Source: Fragilaria radians (taxonomy: Eukaryota; Bacillariophyta; Fragilariophyceae; Fragilariales; Fragilariaceae). Taken from it: a stretch of 64,000 bases of DNA. Positions 44,537 to 54,066 of this stretch are shown here, piece by piece. Every line of letters starts with the position of its first letter. The stretch's first letter is position 1. The notes under the pieces were generated by a model that did not search any database, was not told the DNA's origin, and saw only the letters and a list, made by a program, of their open reading frames with translations. A program made the translations under genes and the position numbers. The stretch is from positions 25,062 to 89,061 of the forward strand of contig CAAAJI010000007.1 of assembly GCA_900642245.1 (NCBI GenBank), written 5' to 3'.

Positions 44537-45670
44537 ATGAGTTCGAGTACGAGTACGCAGAAAGTTGCCAAACTTGTCACATCCTCGCTCTCCATGGCAT
44601 CACTTGGAAGAAAAACGGCAATTGCCTTGATCCTGATTGTTTTAAATATATCCGATGCTTTCTCGTCAACAAAAAAATCGCTTACATCTCTGATAACTGG
44701 GGCTAATGGCTTTTTGGGACGTGAGATTGTTCACGAACTCGTTCGGCAAACATCCCTCGCAGACAATTGCAAAATAATTTGTTTGGTCCGTTCTGGCCGT
44801 GTCGAGGACGAACGAAAGTATTGGAAAGAGAGAGCAGGAGATTTCGTTTTTGTCGAGCCTTATGGCATGCTTGATGGAGGGAAAAGCCTTGAGGCAGCTT
44901 TAAGTGCTTGTGGCAAGGAAGACGTCGTTGTTTATCATGTAGCGTCTCATTTTGGACCAAGCGATAATCACGAGCAGACGGCGATGGAAAATGTAAAGGG
45001 GACTGAAGATGTCGTATTATGCTTGGCTAAATATCCGTATGCAAGGCTTGTCTTGACTTCATCCATGGCGGCAGTCCGAGGCACGGGTCAGAAACCCCAA
45101 AATGGAGTTTGTTATACGAATCTAGATTGGAATACAATTTCAGAATTGGGGATAAATTGGGGAAGTAGCTATCAATGGTCCAAAGCACAGTCAGAGCGTC
45201 GTGCTTGGGAGCTGGCCAACAAATTTGGTGTCCCCATGACGTCAATTTGCCCTTCCTTCATATTTGGACCATCCACAGATGGCTCCTTGGATTCCTCAAA
45301 CAGCTATTCTATTCAACTACTCCGTCAATGGTTCCGAGGAGAGTCACCAGTGCAGAGTCGGTTGTGTGTAGATGTTCGAGATGTAGCCAAAGCTCACATT
45401 GCTGCAGGGGCTCGTAAAGTGTCGATAGGGAAGCGATATGTTCTTTCCACTGAGTTTCGGCTGCCCTCCAAGTCGTTGGCTGACATTTTGAAAGAGTTTT
45501 CTTCGATGCCGGAACAAGTGACATATGATTCTGAATTCGACGGTGGAGCCATTAAAATTGGCCACCGAGAAGTTTTGGCGGAAGAGTTGCTCCGGAATGA
45601 CTTGGACATTCAATTGTCCCCAACTGAGGTGACAATACGAGATATGGCTAAAATCCTATCTAGTTCGTGA
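44537..45670 (+). CDS. Extended SDR (NAD(P)-dependent epimerase/reductase), probably plastid-targeted
   Basis: A 377-residue single-exon protein. Residues 48-370 are an extended short-chain dehydrogenase/reductase. The Rossmann motif is TGANGFLG (54-61), the active-site serine region VLTSSMAAVRG (172-182), and the catalytic pair YQWSK gives Y212 and K216. FIFGP and DVRDVAKAHIAA are typical of the dihydroflavonol-reductase / 3beta-HSD-like branch. The leader (ASLGRKTAIALILIVLNIS then DAFSS) is a hydrophobic signal followed by an A-F site with Ser/Lys after it, as in diatom plastid proteins. The second ATG at 44594 would give a tighter signal peptide. The substrate is unknown; a small alcohol or ketone in plastid or ER metabolism is likely. 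Confidence 0.85.
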   Translation: MSSSTSTQKVAKLVTSSLSMASLGRKTAIALILIVLNISDAFSSTKKSLTSLITGANGFLGREIVHELVRQTSLADNCKIICLVRSGRVEDERKYWKERAGDFVFVEPYGMLDGGKSLEAALSACGKEDVVVYHVASHFGPSDNHEQTAMENVKGTEDVVLCLAKYPYARLVLTSSMAAVRGTGQKPQNGVCYTNLDWNTISELGINWGSSYQWSKAQSERRAWELANKFGVPMTSICPSFIFGPSTDGSLDSSNSYSIQLLRQWFRGESPVQSRLCVDVRDVAKAHIAAGARKVSIGKRYVLSTEFRLPSKSLADILKEFSSMPEQVTYDSEFDGGAIKIGHREVLAEELLRNDLDIQLSPTEVTIRDMAKILSSS

Positions 45671-48589
45671 TGTATCGATAAGCTATGATCTTACAAAAAA
45701 TATCCTACATTAAATATTGTACCAACAATGTGTGGAAAAAGTAACTTTTCAAAACCTAGGTGTAAGACAATAAATCTTACGTCGTACTTCGCTAAATCAT
45801 CATTTGAGAAGCATTTGCTATTGCCATCAATTTTCATGTTGTCCTATCAATGCGTTGAGTAAAATCAATGTTTCCACATGCGTGATTACCTACCCTCCTT
45901 AGTTTCTAAGTGAAGCAGTTCCAGTTGCAGATTTAAGCACGGAATAAAAACGAAAGGAACCAACCTTACAGAATAACTGCCCTTACCGCATTCAAACAAC
46001 TCTTCAAAATGTACTCCGCTTCCATGGATTGCAGATTCATGAACTGAATTCAAGAAAGATAGCTATCAGTAGCACAATACTGTACTCTTCCATGCATTAA
46101 AACTCATTGAAGACAAAAGAATGAGAAAATATGATCTTGCCCTCACATTTTCACTAATTTCACCGTATTATATTTTGCAAAGCGTTAGGGTAAACAATTT
46201 CAAGTAGCCAAACCAGATCAATAAACGTCTCTTAAGTGGCATGTCACATGCCTCGCTTGTACAGGGTGAATTAATAAAGACAGAACGACATTACTGTCCG
46301 TTAACTTCCATGTTCATAGATACAATAGCCTTATTCCCCCCTTTTAATTTCCACGTTCATAGATACAATAGCCTTATCCCCCCCTTATCCCCCCCTTATA
46401 TTGGACATATCCAATTGCCTTATATCCCTTTCAAGTTCTGTAATTTTCTACGTTCCGTACTTACGAGGCACAAAGCATGACCCAAGGCAATATTCTTCAG
46501 CTTTAAGAATCAAGTTTCGTAGCAAAAGATTGATAGTAAAATGAGCTAGTTACAACTTGCTATTGAATAGCTTCGAGAGCCTTACTAAAACCATTTCTGG
46601 TTTACGCACACGATCTTTGATGTTTTTCGCGGTTGTATTAACTTAACCATCTCTTCAAGATAGGATCTTTACATATTTTAAATCTTTGACAATTCTTGGC
46701 ATGGCATGTTGAAAAACATCAGGGCAAGTTTGGATTCGCATGGGCAAATCAGCGTCGAGCACCATAATATAGTTCGATATGATAGTCTCAATTTAAACCA
46801 GTGACGTGGAAAACAATCATCCATGAGACGGATCATGTCCCTTTTGCGGATGCGTGTTGTTTTAAAAATAAAATAAACTTCCTGAAATCAGGGATCTTCC
46901 ATTTCATGGAAGTTAGAAATGTTAAGGAATCCCATTCATAAGTGTCACCTGCCTCTAGAAACCCAATTTTTTCTTTATGTGCAATTTTTTTGCGCAGCTG
47001 ATGTCCCACTTGACTGCAAGCAGCATATTGACAAGCATGTATTGGCTTGCAACCTTTGCCCGATAAAAATAGGCTTATCTTTCTACATTTGTCTCGTCAA
47101 AGGGACGTTCCAACGTTTCCCCATACAGGAAGGAGTGTCAGCTGTGTGCCTCTCTCTTTTTGGTTCCATATTGAAGTCTCATCCTCGTTCAAACCACATG
47201 ATCATCACTGCAAATTTCATTATCAAACTCTTTCAGTTACAGTCAACTCGTTGTGAGGGTACAACATAGGTAGACTTTGCTAACATGGTCCAAGAAGTAT
47301 TTTTTCAATGGTTTCAACCAGTTACTGCCAAATTAATCTTTCATAAAGAGAGACATCTCTCATGATATTGCTTTCCTTTTTTAGTGTCTCCTTATCACTT
47401 CAATTTTGCTTTGAGAAACAAATGGCATATATGTTGTCAATGGAAAGGAAAAATCATTAGATTTCTATTTTGCCTTTTCCAAGTAAAAAGTGAATGATTA
47501 AATTTTGGCTTCATTTTGTCTTGCTACAGTTTATTTAAGCAAGTACCTAGGCAGCGGTTTTACACACAAGTAAAGACTGAGACATGTGGTTCCATGATTT
47601 TTCATTTTTATGATTTTGTGTAAGAGATGTCCGTGATTGGCATCGAAATAGTGGTCACATGTATCAAATCAGTGCCAGTTTCCATGCCATATTCATATTT
47701 GATGCTTGGAGGAAGTAAGTGAGTTCATCTCTGGGTCAAGAGTGCTTTAAAGTTGAGCTTTATTAAGAATCCACGACATGAAACTTTTAAACAAGGATTT
47801 TTTATGATCTTTGATAAATTTCAAACTTCAAGTAGTCAGTGATGCTCTGTGATTCAAAAGTTGGAGCTATCTGCGCAGTAACGGAGAAGTGGATAAAGGA
47901 GGAGACCTCCAATCAATATTGAAAAGTAGTGAATAAGGAAGGTGAATACTAGGTTAATTCCCCCCATGACATATTTTTCTCTCAAGGATCCCTTGAGTTT
48001 TGATATTTAATACAGTAGTATGCTCTCACTCTCTCTCCCTTCAATAAATTAGGCATCTTATGTTGTCTCAAACACTTCTTTGATTGCTCAGGGATTGCCT
48101 CCAAATGTTGAGCAGATATGTCTCAAAGAAGCATGTATGACCTGGTAACAGAGAATTTAAAGATGCGGAAGCGCATTCATTCTTATTTTCGTTGACGCAA
48201 ACGATCATTCTTGCGTTTAGATCAGATTCTTCCTATGATGGGCAATAAATTGCAAGTATTTGCATGTGCTTTATTGGCCTGGAGCACTGATTGTAATTTC
48301 TAGCATTCAAGAGATTTTTTCCAACGGTATGTCAGTGCTGGTGCTGTAAGGACAGTACTTCCAGCTGCAGCTTGGAGCAAAGCAAAGCTGAAGTGTTTTC
48401 AATGAAAAACTAAGTTAAAAAGCACGTGAATACAAGGAATATCCTTCATTACAGGAAACACTAGAATCTCTCTTGAAGCGATCTGAGATAACATGCATGC
48501 AGAAGAAGAAGAAAAAACTGGCAATAGTAAATTATAAAATAACGTAGACAAATTAAAGATGTTCAAAGGTGTTTGCTTTGGCTACATCA
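45671..48589. other. Gene-poor stretch
   Basis: 2.9 kb with no supportable gene. A 116-codon plus frame at 46919-47269 shows no domain and overlaps others. It contains a short tandem duplication near 46.3 kb (separate entry). No RNA gene noticed. Confidence 0.4.
46306..46398. repeat. 43-bp tandem duplication
   Basis: TTCCATGTTCATAGATACAA, then TAGCCTTATTCCCCCC, at 46306 is repeated at 46349 as TTCCACGTTCATAGATACAA with TAGCCTTATCCCCCC, followed by one more short TTATCCCCCC unit. A local duplication with C-run slippage. Confidence 0.75.
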
Positions 48590-50092
48590 TTAGTTTCTTC
48601 GTCCACTCTTATTCCCTTTTCGTCTTCCAGAGCTACTGCTTTGGCTTCGCTTGACTTTACCAGATCGACTCAATGCATCGAGAATCATAGGATCCACTTT
48701 TGGCTTTAAATCAACGTAATATCCAAGTCCTTCATTGCCAAGCTTGAACACAAATCCTGGTTTCGAACCTGTGTATTTTTCTGAAGCAATGAATGGGGCC
48801 TTTTCATTCGAGGCTTTTGAAGCGTCGGCCAATTTAGGCTTCTTTTTCTTTGAAGAAGTATCCTCCACTTTGGAAACTTCCGTATTCAATGATTTTGAAA
48901 GGGGAATTTTACCGTCTTTCTTTTGCAATTTTGTCGAGGCATCATTTCTCTCCTTTATATCTTTCTTTTTAGATGCTTTACTCTGATCTTTTTTCCCCGT
49001 CGCATTTTCCTCAGTAGCTTTTACAACAACGGACTTATCTTCCGGAGTGGTACTATTTTCCTTCTCTCCTGTGGCTTTTCGAATTTTCTTTGTAGGACTT
49101 TCGATGGATGGAGTTGAAGACACCTTTCGCTTTTTTGCTTCAATCTCAGAATCAGAATGTAAACGCTTCTGCTGATTCAACAGGGCAGAAACAAGAGGGC
49201 TCTTTACTGGCTTTTTATCAACTGCCCTCTTTTCAACAGGCATTGGAACAACTTTATCTGCATCAGTCTGATTTGCTTCATGATCTTTTGTTCCTGAAAG
49301 AACCAAAATCTTCTGTATCTCTAGCGGGGCCATATTATAAATCGGGAGAGAAGTGCTCCGAGCCAATTTCAAAGAAATCGACCGAATATTTGCCCATTGA
49401 TGAGGGACTTTAGTCGGTATCTCAGAACAAATGGCATTAATATTCTCAATAATATGAGATTCAGACATTGATGTTGTAGCTGCCTTCACGGTTAAGCACG
49501 TTCCTTGACTCAGGAACCAAAATGTGCTTTGGAGAGATTTCAATATCATGAAAGGTAGTGATGTTTTGCGTGAAAAAGAAACAGGAATCGGTTGCTTCTT
49601 GCTTTCAAGAAAGCTCTTGCCTAACGCCTTCGTCAACATAGGGAGTATTCGATCATCTGCCATAAAAACATCAAATCTATGAATCAAGGCACGTTGCTGT
49701 TCAAATTTACCATGTTTCTTCCTTAATGAATCCAAACCTAAAACCTTCTTGATGAAACCCATTTCATTCGGAAAGGAGGATATGAGCTCTTGGACCCATT
49801 CCTTAGAATCTTCCTTGACAATCAGACAAACGGATGGCTCCTGCAGGTCATCAACGCAGTCTTCATTTGTTTTCCAAAGTGGGTGAGGAATTTCAACGCG
49901 TCTGGGCTTCACAGAAGCATTTTCAGGAATTTTGTTTAAACCAAATTGAATATACATCAAACTATCATTTCCGAGCAATGATTTTTCATTCTTTGTGGCA
50001 TCGTGATGTTTCATCAAAGCTTCAACGGCTTTTCGAATAAGATCATGGTCTAATTTAGACGTATTCACTGTCGTTGTTGCCACAGCTTTCAT
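48590..50092 (-). CDS. Ribosomal L1 domain nucleolar protein (RSL1D1/Utp30/Cic1-like)
   Basis: A 500-residue protein. Residues ~1-265 are an L1-type fold: the N-terminal helix LIRKAVEALMKHHDATKNEKSLLG, then VCLIVKEDSKEWVQELI, a short linker with IKKVLGLDSLRKKHGKFEQQRALIHRFDVFMADDRILPMLTKALGKSF, and AICSEIPTKVPHQWANIRSISLKLARSTSLPIYN. These are the usual landmarks of eukaryotic L1-domain ribosome-assembly factors. A Lys/Ser/Glu-rich tail (280-430) holds several nuclear-localisation-like clusters. The C-terminus has a KxTG then GFxFKLGxxGLGYY motif (about residues 432-452) that also occurs in the poly(A) polymerase gene at 62 kb, and ends in SSSSGRRKGNKSGRR. Expected site is the nucleolus, with a role in pre-rRNA processing. 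Confidence 0.82.
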   Translation of the reverse strand: MKAVATTTVNTSKLDHDLIRKAVEALMKHHDATKNEKSLLGNDSLMYIQFGLNKIPENASVKPRRVEIPHPLWKTNEDCVDDLQEPSVCLIVKEDSKEWVQELISSFPNEMGFIKKVLGLDSLRKKHGKFEQQRALIHRFDVFMADDRILPMLTKALGKSFLESKKQPIPVSFSRKTSLPFMILKSLQSTFWFLSQGTCLTVKAATTSMSESHIIENINAICSEIPTKVPHQWANIRSISLKLARSTSLPIYNMAPLEIQKILVLSGTKDHEANQTDADKVVPMPVEKRAVDKKPVKSPLVSALLNQQKRLHSDSEIEAKKRKVSSTPSIESPTKKIRKATGEKENSTTPEDKSVVVKATEENATGKKDQSKASKKKDIKERNDASTKLQKKDGKIPLSKSLNTEVSKVEDTSSKKKKPKLADASKASNEKAPFIASEKYTGSKPGFVFKLGNEGLGYYVDLKPKVDPMILDALSRSGKVKRSQSSSSGRRKGNKSGRRN

Positions 50093-51316
50093 GGTTTCAA
50101 TGAATTATAAATTCTTTTTGTGAGCGAAATGTTTCGAAAATGTTTGATTGGCTTTGAGCTTAATCTCATAACCTTTTCCTTTAAAAAAATAAAATCTCGC
50201 AAAATGCATTTCATTAAGGTTATAGGTTACCTCCAAAATTATACTAGAACCTCACATCCACACAATTTACAGTTGTATGAGACCCAAGAATCGTATTCCT
50301 GAGGAGAATGGCTCAACTTTGATAGGTAACTTTGTTCTGTCCCATGACGAGCAAAATGGTGCGGATATTTTTCGAGTTGGTTGTGAGTGATTCCTGCTGT
50401 TAATGGAAAGCATGTCAAATAAGTTCCAAACTAAGGGTAAGGGCTCTGAATTAAATCACTATGACCTACACAATCTTACTTTGTTACATTCTAACTCCTG
50501 GCCCATAAATTTGACAGGATTCAATCAATAAAAAGAAAATGCAGTGTGAACACACTATACACTGAACTCCAGAATAATGATGAGAAAGTTTCAAAAAATA
50601 TGTTAAATTTCAACGTGTTCCCTTATTCTACTTGCAAAGCGAAGAAAGAAAAAGAAAAGAATTCCACTGAGGTTGTTCATGAATCTGCGATGGATGTCCA
50701 TATGAGCAGAGTATGCTTTTTTACCTCCGAATTGTTGGTTTCACCTAGGTGGCATTGCGCATGCTAAAATACAAATATACTGTTAATGTAAAGTAGGAGG
50801 ATAACATTTGTGCAAATTAGAGGCCTATCCAGCATGCCAATATTTTGTCATCAAGATTTCCTTTCATCTTGATCTTTTATCTAATCGTCGAAAGATTGCC
50901 AATATATTGAAAAGACAGTGAGAGAAACATGCAGCAAGTGATTTTTCTTGGTAATTGCACCAACAAAATAATGACGAAAGAAACGAGTGGGAAATTACTC
51001 ATACCCATGTGATTCAACAAATGTTCCCCAAAGTACATGAGATATGCAACGATTGCCCCTAAAAGTTAAAAGCTACGTAGCTTGTAAATTGCTGGATTAC
51101 ATTAGTATGAAATATCCAAACTGAAAAGGTGATTACAAAATCTATTGTTGTCATTCCATTGAGCTGATAATAGAAAAGTATGTAACAGCCCTAAACAGAC
51201 CGTAAGTTGTTTCCTAAGTTGCTAAACCTTCCATTTTTCGAATTTCCTTTCGTCTTGCCTTCGCCCGTTCTCAAGTTTTTCGGCTGTCACCCATCAAACA
51301 TTTCTTTCGTTAGAAA
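50093..51316. other. Intergenic between divergent genes
   Basis: 1.2 kb between the divergently transcribed L1-domain and TrmB-like genes, so it should hold both promoters. Small frames at 50120-50302 and 50546-50767 are not convincing. No motif identified. Confidence 0.45.
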
Positions 51317-52252
51317 ATGCTGCGTTGTTGGAAAATTGAAAACTTTATGATGATTTGGATATTCTTGTCACAAAAGCACTCTCTCGCTTTCCGCTCTTTT
51401 GGGTATATTCGAGCCAAAGGCTTCACACCTCGAATTTATTCCCTTTCTTTGACTTCGTCGTTTAATCCAATAGATGATCGTCTTCCGACAGTTCCCAATC
51501 AAACTCTTTGGAACCGAGATTCCACGCTGGATACTCCCAAGAGGCGCAATAACAAGAATCGTTTCCGACAGCATGTGAATCCTCTCACATCTCTGCATCA
51601 GTTACCAGCCATACTTCCCGATGATTGGCCTTCGGATGTCTTTCATGATACAACATTACCACTTCATCTTGATATTGGCTGTGGAAAGGGAGGATTCTTG
51701 TTGGAAATCGCAGAAAAGCAGAAGGGTGTGAATTATTTGGGTATAGAAATTCGTTCATCTGTTACCGAATTCGCACAACGTCGAGTGGATCGCCATGGCT
51801 TGACAGGAATGTTAGCCTTTTTGGCGTGCAATGCTAACGTCGATCTCCACCGAATCTTAGAACGATATCGTATGGCCGGAAGCGGATCCTTGTCTAGAGT
51901 CTCCATTCAATTTCCCGATCCTCATTTTAAGAAGCAACACTTGAAGCGACGTGTGGTCAATTCACAACTCGTTCATACTATTGCAAGACATTTACAACAG
52001 GGAGGCACAATCTTTTTACAATCGGACGTTCAAGATGTTTTCGATGACATGCGATCAAAATTTCGAGAAGCAAAAGAGTATTTCATCGACGATATTCAAG
52101 ACCCAAACGAGTACTTGGAGGAAAACTTTTATGGAATACCAACGGAGAGAGAAATTTCAGTCCTCGAGAGAAACTTACCAGTATATAGAACCGTAGTTCG
52201 GAGGACAACTACGGCATACGAAGAGTTATTTATCGTGCCAGAACAAAGTTGA
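51317..52252 (+). CDS. trmB: tRNA (guanine-N7)-methyltransferase, probably plastid-targeted
   Basis: A 311-residue single-exon protein of the TrmB family, which makes m7G46 in the variable loop of tRNAs using SAM. SAM-binding motif I is LHLDIGCGKGGFLLEIA (about 116-132), followed by YLGIEIR. The family signature IQFPDPHFKKQHLKRRVV (about 197-214) and GGTIFLQSDVQDVFDDM are present. The C-terminal PTEREI block is at about 278-283. The N-terminus (MMIWIFLSQKHS then LAFRSFGYIR) is a short hydrophobic stretch followed by an AF site and basic residues, as in diatom plastid preproteins. The bacterial look of the enzyme also fits an organelle role; a cytosolic enzyme would be expected elsewhere in the genome. 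Targeting is an inference. Confidence 0.9.
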   Translation: MLRCWKIENFMMIWIFLSQKHSLAFRSFGYIRAKGFTPRIYSLSLTSSFNPIDDRLPTVPNQTLWNRDSTLDTPKRRNNKNRFRQHVNPLTSLHQLPAILPDDWPSDVFHDTTLPLHLDIGCGKGGFLLEIAEKQKGVNYLGIEIRSSVTEFAQRRVDRHGLTGMLAFLACNANVDLHRILERYRMAGSGSLSRVSIQFPDPHFKKQHLKRRVVNSQLVHTIARHLQQGGTIFLQSDVQDVFDDMRSKFREAKEYFIDDIQDPNEYLEENFYGIPTEREISVLERNLPVYRTVVRRTTTAYEELFIVPEQS

Positions 52253-53638
52253 TACTCATTCAAACAACGATTGTGCGCATCATCTATGGTATTGAGATGT
52301 GCTGCAAGAATCCTTTTGCGGAGGCTTTTACTTTGTTTTCTTAGAAAAATTTGAAAGAATTAGTAGTATTTGGTGAATCATCTTCAAACCACGTAGTTAA
52401 TCATTCCAACAGCAGCTATAGCGGAAAAAGCGTTCACGTTGCATTTACTTTAAATTTTGAAGTATTAATTATGCTATGTAAGGTATCTCTTTTTTTATTC
52501 TTGAGATTCCAATATTTGGAAATATATCACACAAAAATCTCTGAAGCTACTCAAAGGCTACCCATAAAATTGTATGTTTTCTGAAAGGTATAGGACGGTT
52601 GGACTTCCATGGATGAATGTCGGATACTACCACAGCAAAGGATACATCCTTCAGTTGCAAGAATGTTGGTGGGTATCACTTTTTCACTTGGACAAAAGTT
52701 GAAGGTACAAGAATCTTGTTAACAATAAATAGAAACATCAGTCTCCCCTTCCATTTTCTTGTGTAATTGGGAAAATTGACACGTATTGCACGTTCATTGA
52801 TAGTTCTCCTCGTTTCTTGGTCTGCAAAGTCAGAGATCCCTTTATGGCAATCTTCTCATTAGTCTCACTTTCAGAATAATCTTCAATTCTCAATGACATT
52901 TCTTTGGGTTTGAAGCATTGATGCTCCTGTCTCACACCAGTATTTTGACCTTATATGATGCCCTCTTTTTCTTGTTTAGTTTAGGCCCTACCTCCCCCCC
53001 CCCCCCCATACACACACCTTCTCCAGTGAATGCCATAGAATGACAAAATCAATTCTGTGTTTTGTCATCCTCTTTGTTCAATCTTCATCAGAGGAAGCGT
53101 TAGTTGATGCGTGATGAATCGGTAAAAATTGGGCTTGCATTCTCTTTGAATTGCCTGTCCAATTCTTACTCACACGCTAACATAAAAATTGTTCTCCGAA
53201 TCTGAACCATTTTTGAACCTTACTTACATAAAAGTTAAGTAGATAATTTCATTCAAGAAGAATTATGCTTTTGTCAAAATTGATAGTGAGATGCATGTGT
53301 GCACCAGAATTGGAGATACCACTCTCCTCACTTTTAATACAAGTCAATACAGAGGGGGGAAAGAGAAGGAGGATATTTTGCATATTTGCACACATCTATT
53401 CACAAGCTGTAATTGGCTTGACTCTCCATGTGATTCTCCATACAAATTTGGAAGATAAAAATATCATTTCACATGTCATAATAACATATTGCTTGTAAAT
53501 GGAAAGTGTGGGAAATGCTTCCTAGGATAAAAGTAACAGTCCCAATTTCCAACGTAGTATTAGCTAGTAAATTTAGTACACAGTCTTTGGTAACTAGAAA
53601 ATGGATAACAATTTTGAGACAATCAACCCCCCCGAAAA
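52253..53638. other. Intergenic, nothing recognised
   Basis: 1.4 kb with a poly-C run (52994-53007) followed by a short CA-rich stretch. Frames at 52351-52584 and 53265-53498 show no domain. Confidence 0.45.
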
Positions 53639-53923
53639 ATGAAAGTGACGATGAAAGTCCATCAACAGCAAATCTTGGTGGAACTGGAAGAGGATCGAAT
53701 TCGATTGGAGGCATTGGCTCTAAAACGAGATACTTTAAAGGACTTACTTGAAATGAATAAGATGAAGGACGACTTTTGTTGGGTAGAGACACGAGGAGGA
53801 TCGTACTTTTTAATGGATTATTCCACTCAAGTGAAAACCTTCCTAGAAAATGATTTGACAAAAGTAGACAATGAAGTTAAGGAAGTATGCCAAAAAATTC
53901 GTACCGTAACAGACTTATTATAG
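53639..53923 (+). CDS. Small prefoldin-like protein, possibly PDRG1-like
   Basis: A 94-residue protein with two predicted helices (VHQQQILVELEEDRIRLEALALKRDTLKDLLEM and STQVKTFLENDLTKVDNEVKEVCQKIRTVTDLL) around a short beta hairpin (CWVETRGGSYFLMD). This helix-hairpin-helix layout is that of beta-type prefoldin subunits. The hairpin followed by a helix resembles p53 and DNA damage-regulated protein 1 (PDRG1), part of the R2TP/prefoldin-like cochaperone. Similarity is weak and length is on the short side, so an upstream exon is possible. It runs toward the 3' end of the NusG-like gene, with only ~140 bases between them. Confidence 0.6.
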   Translation: MKVTMKVHQQQILVELEEDRIRLEALALKRDTLKDLLEMNKMKDDFCWVETRGGSYFLMDYSTQVKTFLENDLTKVDNEVKEVCQKIRTVTDLL

Positions 53924-54066
53924 CTTTCAACTATTCATGACATCTTCAAATTATTATTGCGTGAAACAAGAGACATGGTGTTCGAGAATCTTTTCCACTT
54001 GACATGAATGAACCCAGAACTCTTGGTTCATTCATAACAATGTTACAAACTGAAATATTGATTAAC

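Noticed and set aside
53469..53861. 130-codon minus frame opposite the prefoldin-like gene
   Set aside because: Antisense shadow of a better-supported gene.
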